From: UBA3006 sp031401235
GTDB taxonomy: Bacteria; Actinomycetota; Acidimicrobiia; Acidimicrobiales; Ilumatobacteraceae
Direction: 5' to 3'
Length of the DNA stretch: 64,000 bases
Assembly: GCA_031401235.1 (NCBI GenBank)
Contig: JANNRJ010000029.1
Coordinates: 1-64,000 of the forward strand
Both the position numbers and the translations under genes were made by a program. Of the stretch, positions 32,433 through 41,613 are shown piece by piece (the first letter of the stretch is position 1; each line of letters starts with the position of its first letter). Under the pieces are notes generated by a model. That model was given only the letters and a program-made list of their open reading frames with translations. It did not search any database and had not been told where the DNA came from.

Positions 32433-33854
32433 TCAGGGAATGCGCCGGTAGAGGATCCACCATGCATTGGACTTCACCTCGGCAAAGTGACTTCGCGCGG
32501 CTTCCCACACGCTGGCCGGTTCACCAATCAAGGTGGTCGGCAACATGACATATTCGACGGTGTCAGCCTGGGGTAAGCGATCACCCGAGGCAAATACATC
32601 CGGACCATACAGCGATCGGGCAAATGGATTGGGGAAGGCATAAATTTCCAATCGTCGCCCCAATTGGGCGGTCAGCGGGTGATAGGCCGAAATTGCCGCT
32701 TCTTTCGGTATGAGAGCAAAAAGTTCTTTCGCCGCTGCCACAGACGGGTGGTCGGCATGCCACTGAGTGATTTGTGAGCGACCCCCAGGGAGCGGTGCCC
32801 ACAGATAGGCCGTTACTAGCGAGGAAACAAGAACTAAAGACATCATCAAATTCCGTGCCAGTTTCGGCGCTCGGCCAATTGCGTACGCCGTGCCAATGAT
32901 GATCGCCGGCACTGCCACTATCGAATAGTGGTATTGAATGTGATACTGATACCAAAATGTGCTGACAATGTTCACAGATAAAGCCAGAATGGCTGTAAGA
33001 ACGATTTCTGGCCGGATCAAAAATATGAAACCCGTTGGTGCCAGCATTTGCCAGAGATAGAAAGGCCGATTATCGCTGGCAAGATATGAAATCACTTTCC
33101 ACGGTCTGCGAAATGTAGTCCTCACCAGTCCCCCGAACCCGCCGAACGGAATTCGCCACGAGTTGCGAAATGTAATCCCAGTGAAATTTTTCATCACAAC
33201 GAAAATGAATACGACCATCGTCGCTACAGAACCGACTACCACCATTAGTCCACGCTTGATATCGCGATGAAGGGCGACCCAAACGCCGATGGGTACCAAG
33301 ATCAGAGCAACATCTTCCTTGACCAGCAATGCCAGAATCACCGCACCGGCAAACAATCGCCATTTGCGCTCTAGCGCGCCATACAGAGCAAAACCGATTA
33401 ACAATGGCAGAAATGAATCGGGATGATAGTTCTCAAGATTTGTCCAGCTCACCGCCGGATGGAGCAAATACACGGCAACCATGGCGGCACCCATGGCGTC
33501 GCTGGAAAGTCTTCGACGTGAATATAGATACACCGGAATGCCACCCAAGGCAATAACGATTGATTGAACGACCAATAAGGTCGCCGTGCTTGAAAAAAAC
33601 CAATACAGCGGCACGAGCAAAATCAATATGAACGACGAATGATCACCGAATAAATTACGACCCATCAAGGTGACAAATGGCGATTTGCCCTGCGAGAGGA
33701 GCCAGATCCCCTGGTCATATAACCCAAAGTCATACGCCGAAGTGCCTAATGCATGATGTATTCGAACGGTGAATGTCGTGAAATATGTGGCATACATTGC
33801 CATCATCGAGTAGGCCACAACAGTCCACGCTGAGACTCCTCGAAGGCGTCTCAC
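32433..33854 (-). CDS. DUF2079 multi-pass membrane protein
   Basis: A 473-aa integral membrane protein with about ten to twelve hydrophobic segments and a C-terminal soluble part (about 370-473). The N-terminal YDFGLYDQGIWLLSQGKSPF and FGDHSSFILILLVPLYW blocks are typical of DUF2079, a family related to GT-C glycosyltransferases of the mannosyltransferase type. A role in building cell-envelope glycans is possible but inferred. The start is a GTG with no strong ribosome binding site, 4 bp after nusB. It occupies the slot where Streptomyces has bldD, between nusB and pyrR. Confidence 0.85.
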   Translation of the reverse strand: MRRLRGVSAWTVVAYSMMAMYATYFTTFTVRIHHALGTSAYDFGLYDQGIWLLSQGKSPFVTLMGRNLFGDHSSFILILLVPLYWFFSSTATLLVVQSIVIALGGIPVYLYSRRRLSSDAMGAAMVAVYLLHPAVSWTNLENYHPDSFLPLLIGFALYGALERKWRLFAGAVILALLVKEDVALILVPIGVWVALHRDIKRGLMVVVGSVATMVVFIFVVMKNFTGITFRNSWRIPFGGFGGLVRTTFRRPWKVISYLASDNRPFYLWQMLAPTGFIFLIRPEIVLTAILALSVNIVSTFWYQYHIQYHYSIVAVPAIIIGTAYAIGRAPKLARNLMMSLVLVSSLVTAYLWAPLPGGRSQITQWHADHPSVAAAKELFALIPKEAAISAYHPLTAQLGRRLEIYAFPNPFARSLYGPDVFASGDRLPQADTVEYVMLPTTLIGEPASVWEAARSHFAEVKSNAWWILYRRIP

Positions 33855-33858
33855 TGGG

Positions 33859-34290
33859 TTATTTTTCGTCGGGTCGAACGACCAAAGCGATTGCGGCCAA
33901 TACTCCGTTGACGAACTTGCCGGATTCGTCCGTAGAAAATGTCTTGGCCATATTTACCGCTTCATTGATTACAACTGCAGTCGGAACTTCAGGACGACCC
34001 AATAATTCAAACGCACCAATGCGAAGTATGTTTCGATCAATTGATGCCATCCGTAGCAGCGTCCATCCCGTCGCATATTCGGAAATGAGATCGTCAATTT
34101 GTGGCGCTCGCTTCGTAATTCCTTCGACAATTAACGTTGTCGTTTCATCAACATCAAGAACTTGAGCCGCCATAACTTCAGCGGCAGAAATTCCCTTAAC
34201 CTCAGCTTCATACAACAAATGAAGGGCTCGTTCGCGGGCGTTCGACCTTATGTCTTCGCTCGCCGCACGATTTCGCTGGCCAGCCGCCAT
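33859..34290 (-). CDS. nusB: Transcription antitermination factor NusB
   Basis: Binds boxA RNA with ribosomal protein S10 to prevent early termination in rRNA operons. The 143-aa protein has the all-helical NusB pattern: RSNARERALHLLYEAEVKG at the start, IDRNILRIGAFELLGRPEVPTAVVINEAVNMAKTF in the middle, and FVNGVLAAIA near the end. It lies 2 bp after efp. A boxA-like site is visible in the rRNA leader at 790-808. Confidence 0.97.
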   Translation of the reverse strand: MAAGQRNRAASEDIRSNARERALHLLYEAEVKGISAAEVMAAQVLDVDETTTLIVEGITKRAPQIDDLISEYATGWTLLRMASIDRNILRIGAFELLGRPEVPTAVVINEAVNMAKTFSTDESGKFVNGVLAAIALVVRPDEK

Positions 34291-34292
34291 GA

Positions 34293-34856
34293 TCAGACGC
34301 GGGTGATGTATTCGCCAGAGCGCGTGTCTACCTTGACACGATCCCCGACATTGATGAACAAAGGCACTTGGATAGTCTTGCCCGTTTGCAATGTTGCCGG
34401 TTTTCTGGCTCCCGATACTCGATCCCCTTGCAGACCGGGTTCGGTATTGGCAATTTCAAGTTCAACCGAGGCCGGGATTTCAACGCTGACGATCTCATCG
34501 GCATATGTGGCAATAATCGCTACAGAGTTTTCCACCAGATAGTCGGAAGCATCACCTAACGCAACGGGATTGATATTTACCTGATCGAATGTTTGGGTGT
34601 CCATGAATACGTAGTCGTCACCATCTCGGTAAAGAAATTGCATATCGTTCTTCTGCAAAATTGCCTGCTCGACCCGCACTCCGGCGTTGAATGTACGGTC
34701 AAGCATGTTGCCAGTGCGCAAATTTCGCAATCGGGTGCGCACGAATGCACCCCCTTTGCCCGGCTTCACATGTTGAAACTCGACCACGGTGTACAACGTG
34801 CTCTCAATGTTTAATGTGATTCCATTTTTTAAGTCGTTCGTGGTGATTGCAGGCAC
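34293..34856 (-). CDS. efp: Elongation factor P
   Basis: Rescues ribosomes stalled at polyproline stretches. The 187-aa protein has three beta-barrel domains with the tip loop KPGKGGAFVR, whose central lysine reaches the peptidyl-transferase centre. I see no epmA/epmB modification genes near. The start is the GTG at 34856, which puts the first 28 bases inside the upstream peptidase gene; this start matches the family N-terminus TTNDLKNG, so the overlap looks real. Confidence 0.97.
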   Translation of the reverse strand: MPAITTNDLKNGITLNIESTLYTVVEFQHVKPGKGGAFVRTRLRNLRTGNMLDRTFNAGVRVEQAILQKNDMQFLYRDGDDYVFMDTQTFDQVNINPVALGDASDYLVENSVAIIATYADEIVSVEIPASVELEIANTEPGLQGDRVSGARKPATLQTGKTIQVPLFINVGDRVKVDTRSGEYITRV

Positions 34857-35950
34857 AGATGATCTTTCTGACTTTGGGTGAGGATGCGACTACCGGTTGG
34901 AGTAACTAGAACTAAATCTTCGATTCGGACTCCACCGAGACCTCCACGATAGACGCCAGGTTCAACGGTAACTACCTCGCCCACCTGTAGTGGCTCAGAA
35001 AAATCTTTGCGTATCCACGGAAGTTCGTGAATTTGAAGGCCAACTCCATGCCCAGTGCCGTGGATAAATTCAGGACCGTATCCGCGTTCCGTGATGTATT
35101 GGCGGCAGACCTGATCTACATCTGAACAGAGAACTCCCGGCGCAATTTTTGCCAAACCGAGCTGTTGAGCTTCGCATACGGTTTGATGGATGTCGGCCAA
35201 TTCTGAAATTACATCGCCGATGAGATACGTCCGGGTCATATCAGAGTGGTATCCATCCACCAACGCCCCAACATCGATCACAAGGGAGTGTCCCCCGACA
35301 ATCCGATCTGCAGTTGGTCGATGATGCGGCCGAGCGCCATTGGGACCGGAGGCGACGATCGTTTCATAGCTGGGTCCATCGGCACCGTGTCGCCTCATCA
35401 GATATTCAAGTTCGTCGCGAATGTCGCGCTCGGCCACCCCGTCTGTGAGCATTGATTCAACTTCGGTCAAAGCCCGATCGGCTGCCATCGCTGCTAATTC
35501 GATGCGGGCAATTTCGGCATCGGATTTGATTCGGCGCAACTGCTTCACAAGACCAGATGCGGGAATCAACTTAGTGGTAAACGCATGTTGATAGATTTCG
35601 AAATTTTCCACAGTTACTTCGGACGGATCAAAACCACAAGTCGATCCTGATGACAAGACTTTGGATAGGACTTCCAGATGATCGGCGCTACTGCGAGCTT
35701 CGCGCACGTCAATTTCGACAGCCGACGATTTGGCTTGGATATGAGCCTGTTCGGTGTATCGACCGTCGGTTACGAAGATCATTTCGTGGGAGCGCACGAC
35801 CAAAGTTCCGGCCGAGCCGGTGAATCCGATAAGCCACCGGATATTTTCCGGCGAGAACACCAGCAGTGTGTCGGTTAAAAACTTTTCGTGTAGTTGCCGA
35901 CGTAACAATTCAGCACGACCCGTTACACGCAGTGTCGGCAACTTAGCCAT
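34829..35950 (-). CDS. M24 family Xaa-Pro peptidase
   Basis: Metallopeptidase of the pita-bread fold that cleaves before proline. From the ATG at 35950 the protein has 373 aa: a creatinase-like N domain (1-130) and a catalytic C domain with metal ligands in VIDVGALVDGYHSDMTRT, HGTGHGVGLQIHE, VTVEPGVY and GGVRIEDLVLV. Substrate specificity (PepQ dipeptidase or PepP aminopeptidase) cannot be told from sequence. It overlaps aroQ by 8 bp and efp by 28 bp; the aroQ-peptidase-efp order is widespread in Gram-positives. Confidence 0.93.
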   Translation of the reverse strand: MAKLPTLRVTGRAELLRRQLHEKFLTDTLLVFSPENIRWLIGFTGSAGTLVVRSHEMIFVTDGRYTEQAHIQAKSSAVEIDVREARSSADHLEVLSKVLSSGSTCGFDPSEVTVENFEIYQHAFTTKLIPASGLVKQLRRIKSDAEIARIELAAMAADRALTEVESMLTDGVAERDIRDELEYLMRRHGADGPSYETIVASGPNGARPHHRPTADRIVGGHSLVIDVGALVDGYHSDMTRTYLIGDVISELADIHQTVCEAQQLGLAKIAPGVLCSDVDQVCRQYITERGYGPEFIHGTGHGVGLQIHELPWIRKDFSEPLQVGEVVTVEPGVYRGGLGGVRIEDLVLVTPTGSRILTQSQKDHLCLQSPRTT

Positions 35951-36398
35951 CGGCAAGATGCTTGGCAATCGCCTCTATTGCCAACACATACCCCTGACCG
36001 CCGAAGCCAGCGATCGTTCCAATTGCCACCTGGGCAACCACACTCACGTGACGCCACGGTTCTCGCGCGGCCGGATTGGAAAGGTGAACTTCCACAACAG
36101 GTCCTTCAAAGGTGGCCAGGGCTTCGCTCAGACTCCAGGCGTAGTGGGTAAATGCACCTGGATTGATGATGATTGCGGCACACCGACCGCGAGCACCGTG
36201 AATCTGGTCAATCAGTTCGGAGGCACTATTGCTTTGATACGACTCGATGAGAAGGCCGAATTTCTTGGCTGCGATACCCAAAGTTGCCAGATGGTCATTC
36301 AGGGTTAATGTCCCGTAGACCTCAGGTTGGCGTGAACCCAGCAGATTGAGGTTCGGGCCGTTGAGCACGAGCACGGTGGAAGTTAGCGAGCGAGCCAT
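35943..36398 (-). CDS. aroQ: Type II 3-dehydroquinate dehydratase
   Basis: Third step of the shikimate pathway. The 151-aa protein is of the dodecameric type II family: LVLNGPNLNLLGSRQPEVYG at the start holds the conserved Asn and the catalytic Tyr, then SNSASELIDQIH, IINPGAFTHYAWSLSEAL, and EVHLSN. It lies 4 bp after aroB in a complete run aroE-aroC-aroK-aroB-aroQ, which covers dehydroquinate to shikimate-3-phosphate plus chorismate synthase; aroG/F and aroA are elsewhere. Confidence 0.97.
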   Translation of the reverse strand: MARSLTSTVLVLNGPNLNLLGSRQPEVYGTLTLNDHLATLGIAAKKFGLLIESYQSNSASELIDQIHGARGRCAAIIINPGAFTHYAWSLSEALATFEGPVVEVHLSNPAAREPWRHVSVVAQVAIGTIAGFGGQGYVLAIEAIAKHLADG

Positions 36399-36402
36399 GC
36401 TC

Positions 36403-37419
36403 TCAGGGTAGTTCCATACGTCTAAAAGCTTCGACTACGTTGGCGCGACTGATTTCGGCAACGGTTTCAACTCCGGCGATGCCATCAAGTACGAAGGTCA
36501 ACCCGTTGAGGGCCTTCTTATCGGACATCATCAGATTGATGAGTTCGTCCGTTGAGCATCCACTTGGCAGCGCCACTTCGAGCCCATACGTTTCGCCAAT
36601 GACCTTGTAGTGATATTGGACTCTTTGGGCATCGATTCGTCCCAAAACTTCGGCCAAATGTGCCGCGAACACCATTCCAATTGCAACTGCTTCACCATGC
36701 AATATCCGAAACTCAGTTGCAATTTCGACGGCATGAGCCAGAGTGTGCCCGTAATTGAGCACTGCCCTCGCACCACTTTCGCGTTCATCCCGGGAAACGA
36801 CGTTGGCTTTAATTTCAATGCAGCTAGCAATTCGCGCGGATTGATCTAGTGCAAGTAGATCCTTCCCGCTGAGGAAGTGATACTTGGCCATCTCTCCCAA
36901 ACCGCTGCGCATTTCTCTCTCCGGTAATGTTGACAATGCGTCCAGATCACAGATCACGCCTACAGGCTGCCAAAAAGCGCCGACAAGATTTTTGCCTTCG
37001 GGTAAATTGACTCCTGTCTTCCCCCCGATCGCCGCATCAATCATTCCAACCAACGATGTCGCCACATGCACCACCGGAGTGCCGCGATGCCATGCTGCCG
37101 CGGCAAAACCTGCGACATCGGTGACCATTCCCCCGCCAATTCCAATTACAACGTCGCCTCGAGTGAGCGAGGTTCGGGCGAACGAGCGGGACAACTCTTC
37201 AATTATGGCAAGAGTTTTGTATTGTTCGCCATTGCCGATGAACAAAGTGACCGAAGGTATTTCAAGGTCAACCTGAAAGTCGATATTCTGTTGCGTCACA
37301 ATTACGGCACGCTGGGCACTTTCGGGAATGATCTGTGACAATTGTTTGCGAACACCATGACCGACGATGACCGGATACGTGCGGTCGCCAAGTTCAACTG
37401 AAATTCGCCGCACGGTCAC
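36403..37419 (-). CDS. aroB: 3-dehydroquinate synthase
   Basis: NAD- and metal-dependent second step of the shikimate pathway. The 338-aa protein has GGGMVTDVAGFAAAAWHRG (NAD and substrate binding), GKTGVNLPEGKNLVGAFWQP, and metal ligands in the REMRSGLGEMAKY and NYGHTLAHAVE segments. It is slightly shorter than the usual ~360 aa, but no motif is missing. ATGA overlap with aroK. Confidence 0.97.
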   Translation of the reverse strand: MTVRRISVELGDRTYPVIVGHGVRKQLSQIIPESAQRAVIVTQQNIDFQVDLEIPSVTLFIGNGEQYKTLAIIEELSRSFARTSLTRGDVVIGIGGGMVTDVAGFAAAAWHRGTPVVHVATSLVGMIDAAIGGKTGVNLPEGKNLVGAFWQPVGVICDLDALSTLPEREMRSGLGEMAKYHFLSGKDLLALDQSARIASCIEIKANVVSRDERESGARAVLNYGHTLAHAVEIATEFRILHGEAVAIGMVFAAHLAEVLGRIDAQRVQYHYKVIGETYGLEVALPSGCSTDELINLMMSDKKALNGLTFVLDGIAGVETVAEISRANVVEAFRRMELP

Positions 37420-37943
37420 GAAGCTTCCTGATCCATAAGGTAATTGAACACAACCTTTACAATCTCGTTGATATCTCGGCCATTGGCATCCACTCGTAAA
37501 TTTGCTAGTTCCGCATAAAGCCGTCGTCGTTCAATACTCATTGCCACCAGTGTTGCAAATGGATCGTCATCTAAAAGAGGTCGATGACTCCCATTGGATA
37601 TTCGTTTTAACAAATTTGCCGGCTCGGCATCTAGCCACATCACATGTGACTTTGAATTTTGAATTGCCCGTCGGTTTTGCTCCGTTAACACCACACCTCC
37701 GGCTGCTGCAATCACTTTGGGTACGTCATCGGCAAGGATTAATTGCAACGCTTTGCTTTCGTGTGCGCGAAAGGCAGGTTCTCCTTCTAGTTCGAAGATC
37801 TCTCGAACTGACAAACCTGTGGTCGCAATCACCACATCATCGGTGTCGACGAACTGGCAACCAAATTGTTTAGCCAAACGTTTTCCAACTGTCGTTTTAC
37901 CGGATCCAGTGAGGCCGATGAGAACTATGGACCGCGTCAACAT
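37416..37943 (-). CDS. aroK: Shikimate kinase
   Basis: Phosphorylates shikimate at the 3-hydroxyl. From the ATG at 37943 the protein has 175 aa, with the P-loop LIGLTGSGKTTVGKRLA at the N-terminus, the substrate-binding DTDDVV pair of acidic residues, AAAGGVVL and a lid around RPLLDDD. The open frame extends upstream to 38108, but those 55 residues cover the aroC 3' end and do not belong to the family. Confidence 0.96.
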   Translation of the reverse strand: MLTRSIVLIGLTGSGKTTVGKRLAKQFGCQFVDTDDVVIATTGLSVREIFELEGEPAFRAHESKALQLILADDVPKVIAAAGGVVLTEQNRRAIQNSKSHVMWLDAEPANLLKRISNGSHRPLLDDDPFATLVAMSIERRRLYAELANLRVDANGRDINEIVKVVFNYLMDQEAS

Positions 37944-37962
37944 GCAAAGTAGGAATTGCCAA

Positions 37963-39126
37963 CTACTTGAGCGAATCGGCAAATGATCGACAATTGCGAA
38001 CAAACTCAATGACCGAGTCGCCGCCGAATTTTCGCTGAGCCTCATTGGCCAATACCAGGGCGACCATAGTTTCGGCAATGACCCCCATCGCTGGTACGGC
38101 AGTGACATCAGTCCGCTCTTTGAAACTCACCGTCTCTTCCTTGGTTTGAGTATCGACGGTCTTGAGTGTCGGACGATTCAATGTTGACAGCGGTTTCATT
38201 GCCGCCCTGACTACCAGAAGTTCTCCCGTGGACATTCCACCTTCAGTGCCTCCGGCAAAAGTGGTGTGGCGACGATAATTTTTTCCATCCTCATTCCATG
38301 TGATGGCGTCATGGGCTTGGCTACCTCGCCGACCGGCAACTTCGAACCCGTCCCCGATTTCCACACCTTTGACTGCTTGGATACTCATGATCGCCTGGGC
38401 TAATAGCGCATCAAGTTTTCGATCCCAGTGAACATAACTTCCGAGTCCCACCGGAAGTCCATAAGCCAACACTTCAATGATGCCACCAAGGCTGTCACCG
38501 TCGCGTGAGGCTGCTTCGATTTCGGCGATCATTCGTTCCTGTGCCTCGGCGTCAAAACAACGTACTGGTGATTCATCCACTTGTTCAAGATCGGTCGGCA
38601 GGGGTCGAACACTCCCTGAGCTTCTGGCACTACCGAGTTGCAACACATGCGAAAGGATGTTGACCGAAATGGTGTTTAACAACAACTTTGCCAATGCGCC
38701 AGCGGCCACTCGCGCTACGGTCTCACGTGCACTCGCTCTTTCCAATACATCTCGAGCGTCGGTGAACCCATACTTCTGCATTCCGGTTAGATCAGCATGT
38801 CCTGGTCGCGGTTGAGTCAGCGGTTTTTTCGTAGATCCGGGCGCCGGTGACATCTCTTGGTGCCAAACGTCGCTACGAAACCATTCGGTATTTTTGATCT
38901 CAATTGCCACCGGCGATCCAAGAGTACGTCCATGGCGAATGCCACCCAGCAACTCAATCTCATCAATTTCGAATCGTTGACGAGGTCCACGACCGTAACC
39001 GAGTCGCCGGCGGGCCAACTCGCTTTGAATGTCCTGAGCGGTGACATCAAGTCCGGCAGGGAGACCTTCGACTATCACAACCAGCGATTGTCCATGGCTC
39101 TCCCCAGCCGTGAGATATCGCAACAT
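37963..39126 (-). CDS. aroC: Chorismate synthase
   Basis: FMN-dependent last step of the common aromatic pathway. From the ATG at 39126 the protein has 387 aa and begins MLRYLTAGESHGQSLVVIVEG, the family signature; RPGHADLTGMQKYG and RASARETVARVAAGA, plus the RRHTTFAGGTEGGMSTGE block, follow. The upstream in-frame start at 39225 lies inside aroE and is rejected. Confidence 0.97.
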   Translation of the reverse strand: MLRYLTAGESHGQSLVVIVEGLPAGLDVTAQDIQSELARRRLGYGRGPRQRFEIDEIELLGGIRHGRTLGSPVAIEIKNTEWFRSDVWHQEMSPAPGSTKKPLTQPRPGHADLTGMQKYGFTDARDVLERASARETVARVAAGALAKLLLNTISVNILSHVLQLGSARSSGSVRPLPTDLEQVDESPVRCFDAEAQERMIAEIEAASRDGDSLGGIIEVLAYGLPVGLGSYVHWDRKLDALLAQAIMSIQAVKGVEIGDGFEVAGRRGSQAHDAITWNEDGKNYRRHTTFAGGTEGGMSTGELLVVRAAMKPLSTLNRPTLKTVDTQTKEETVSFKERTDVTAVPAMGVIAETMVALVLANEAQRKFGGDSVIEFVRNCRSFADSLK

Positions 39127-39131
39127 GGTTT

Positions 39132-39971
39132 TTAGGCTATCGGTGCATGTCGCATGCTTCGCGCGCTGAGTTCCTCCAGCGCCGCCGATCGCATAATCTC
39201 GACACTTGGCAGTCGCCCGAGCCAATGTTGTTGTTGCAGTGCACCTTGATGAACCAGCATGTCAAGACCATCAACGATTGTCGCACCGACTTTGCGAGCC
39301 TCACGCAACAGCGGTGTGAGCAATGGATCGTAAACCGCATCAAGTACGAATTGTCCATGGTGTAAATACGTCGAACTACATGGGATAGATGATTCGTTGA
39401 CCGATCGCATGCCTATCGGTGTGCAATTAATCAAAATATTTGACTTGGCAATATCTGACTCGATTCCTATCCGTGCCAAGCGAGAAATCTTGATCGCCTC
39501 TTGAGCATGGGATTCAGTTCGATTGATTACAACTAATTCGGCAATTCCTCGCAACGACATGGCGGCGATAATTGAGCGGGCAGTTCCACCAGCACCGATA
39601 ATTGCAACCTTTGCGGATGCCAACACGGCTCCAGCAGATTCGAGGGCGTTGCAGCACCCCTCGCCATCGGTATTGATACCCAGCAATGACCCATCTGGTC
39701 GTCGAATCACTGTGTTCACCGAACGAACCAATCGTGCTGATTCATCCAAATCGTCAACAGCATCACAGATTTCACTCTTCAGAGGCATCGTCACCGAAAG
39801 CCCAGAAATGCCAAGAGTTCGCATCGCCCGTATTGCGTCAGACGCGCTACCGGGAGCAACTTCGAACGCGACGTAAATCCAGTCGTCTCCATGAATCCGA
39901 AAGGCCGCATTGTGAATTGCAGGAGAAAGACTCTGTTCAATAGGCGAACCAATTACAGCCGCGACGTTCAT
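39132..39971 (-). CDS. aroE: Shikimate dehydrogenase
   Basis: NADPH-dependent reduction of dehydroshikimate. The 279-aa protein has the N-terminal substrate domain (GSPIEQSLSPAIHNAAF; VTMPLKSE with the catalytic lysine), and a Rossmann domain with GAGGTARSII (about 120) and the NRTESHAQEA segment. It overlaps mltG by ATGA and lies 5 bp before aroC. The specific AroE call rests on operon context, as YdiB-like paralogues share these motifs. Confidence 0.95.
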   Translation of the reverse strand: MNVAAVIGSPIEQSLSPAIHNAAFRIHGDDWIYVAFEVAPGSASDAIRAMRTLGISGLSVTMPLKSEICDAVDDLDESARLVRSVNTVIRRPDGSLLGINTDGEGCCNALESAGAVLASAKVAIIGAGGTARSIIAAMSLRGIAELVVINRTESHAQEAIKISRLARIGIESDIAKSNILINCTPIGMRSVNESSIPCSSTYLHHGQFVLDAVYDPLLTPLLREARKVGATIVDGLDMLVHQGALQQQHWLGRLPSVEIMRSAALEELSARSMRHAPIA

Positions 39972-41179
39972 GGCAACAATCCGGCCTCACGTGCCTTGGT
40001 CACGTTTTGTTCGTGTTGTTCAAGTGTTGCCGCAAAGGCATGCCCACCGTTGGCATCGGACAAGACGTAATAGAGATATCTGCACGGTCGTGGCACGTTT
40101 TTGCAAATCGGATCGGAAGCCAGTGGATTCGGCGCCGGACTGAGGGCGGCTTTGATCGATGCCCTACCTGGATTGGCAATTGGTGTTGGAGGCAGACCCT
40201 TATACAGGTAAGTGTTGTACGGAGTATCAAGAGCTTTTAGATCACTAAATTGGGCATCGGCCGGTGCGTTGTAATACAACGTGGCATCAATTTGCAACAG
40301 CATGCCACTTTGCATTCGGTTATAGATTACTCGAGCGATTTTGGCGCGATCGGCGTCAACCTTGGCTTCGCGTTCAACTAGAGACGCAACAATTAGCGCC
40401 CGATAACTCGATACGCCGACACTTGTTGGCGCATCGGCGAGTCCTTCTTGTCGTCCAACACGTTCCATCAACGAAATCATGCTTTTGATTACCTGAGTTT
40501 CAGATTCTTCTCCGGATACTTGATATGTATCTGGAAACAACATCCCCTCGAGCGACAGCTCTCCATCGGGTTGAAAAAGGGAGCGGACTTCTCCGGCATG
40601 AGCGATTTCAACAAACCGATCAGCATTGAGATGGGGCGATAATGATGCCAGCCGTTCACCCATTTGGACGAGGGTAAAACCTTCCGGGAAAGTTACATTG
40701 ACAAAGGTTTGGGCTGGTGGAGTTGCCAAAACTTTACGAATATTTCCCATATGATCACGAGGTTTGATCAGGTAATACCCGGGAACGAGTTCAAGGCCAC
40801 CTTTGCGCGAGACATACCAACGAAAGACGCCTGCATTGGTGATGAAGTCTTCACTTTGCAATCGGTTGCTCACCGAATTCAACGTGTCACCTTCATTGAC
40901 GGTGAAATTGATCGCAATTCCGGGTCCACCGGAAGGATTGACTTGCTGTAAATACCACAGTCCAACCGCACCCAGTGCAAGCAATAGCACGGTGACGATT
41001 CCAATCGCTATCAATAGAAATCGCGAGACTTGTCGAAATTCAGGCCTTTGGCGCTCGAAGGCAAATCCTCCTTCTTGGGCCGATTCAGTGGTGCGCTTCG
41101 GAGCGACGTCCCACGGGTCTTGCACCCAATCTTCATCTGAGTTTTCTCTACTGCGTGGACTCAATAGCGGATCATTCAC
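39968..41179 (-). CDS. mltG: Endolytic murein transglycosylase MltG
   Basis: Cuts nascent glycan strands in peptidoglycan and sets their length. The 403-aa protein has a ~50-residue cytoplasmic tail rich in charged residues, one membrane helix (about 53-76), a LysM-like region, and the catalytic YceG domain with LVEREAK, where Glu269 is the expected catalytic acid. Topology: N-terminus inside, enzyme outside. It lies between ruvX and aroE, as in Streptomyces and mycobacteria. Confidence 0.95.
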   Translation of the reverse strand: MNDPLLSPRSRENSDEDWVQDPWDVAPKRTTESAQEGGFAFERQRPEFRQVSRFLLIAIGIVTVLLLALGAVGLWYLQQVNPSGGPGIAINFTVNEGDTLNSVSNRLQSEDFITNAGVFRWYVSRKGGLELVPGYYLIKPRDHMGNIRKVLATPPAQTFVNVTFPEGFTLVQMGERLASLSPHLNADRFVEIAHAGEVRSLFQPDGELSLEGMLFPDTYQVSGEESETQVIKSMISLMERVGRQEGLADAPTSVGVSSYRALIVASLVEREAKVDADRAKIARVIYNRMQSGMLLQIDATLYYNAPADAQFSDLKALDTPYNTYLYKGLPPTPIANPGRASIKAALSPAPNPLASDPICKNVPRPCRYLYYVLSDANGGHAFAATLEQHEQNVTKAREAGLLP

Positions 41180-41612
41180 TGGTCTCGTCCAATAATTGAT
41201 GTTGGCGATGGTCCAGCCAAGATTGCAACATCACTGCCGCGGCGACTTTATCGACCACCCGCCGACGCGCTTGGGCTTTCATTTTTTGCTCCATCAAGAT
41301 GTTGTCGGCCGTGACAGTGGTGAGTCTTTCGTCATAGGTGTACACGGGTACAGTCAAAACTTTAGCCATCGCATTGGCTTCATCGATGGCCGATTGTGCG
41401 GCCGCACCGATTGAGCCAGACATGTTGAACGGCAATCCGATGACCACACATTGGATCTCATGTTCGATAACAAGAGCCGCAATCGATTGGTAGTCGCCAA
41501 GTCGACTACCACTGCGTTGCAAGACGGTTAACGGAGTGGCAATTGTTCCACTTCGATCACTCGTTGCCACCCCAATTCGTTTAGACCCGAGATCAATCCC
41601 GAGAGCGCGCAT
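41172..41612 (-). CDS. ruvX: RuvX/YqgF family nuclease (pre-16S rRNA 5'-end processing)
   Basis: RNase H-fold protein, essential in many bacteria and linked to maturation of the 16S 5' end. The 146-aa protein starts MRALGIDLGSKRIGVATSD, with the first catalytic Asp. VVIGLPFNMSGSIG, YDERLTTV with the Glu, and DKVAAAVMLQSWL with the final Asp follow. The ATG at 41612 lies 1 bp after the alaS stop; a TTG at 41624 inside alaS is less likely. It overlaps mltG by 8 bp. Confidence 0.95.
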   Translation of the reverse strand: MRALGIDLGSKRIGVATSDRSGTIATPLTVLQRSGSRLGDYQSIAALVIEHEIQCVVIGLPFNMSGSIGAAAQSAIDEANAMAKVLTVPVYTYDERLTTVTADNILMEQKMKAQARRRVVDKVAAAVMLQSWLDHRQHQLLDETSE

Positions 41613-41613
41613 A

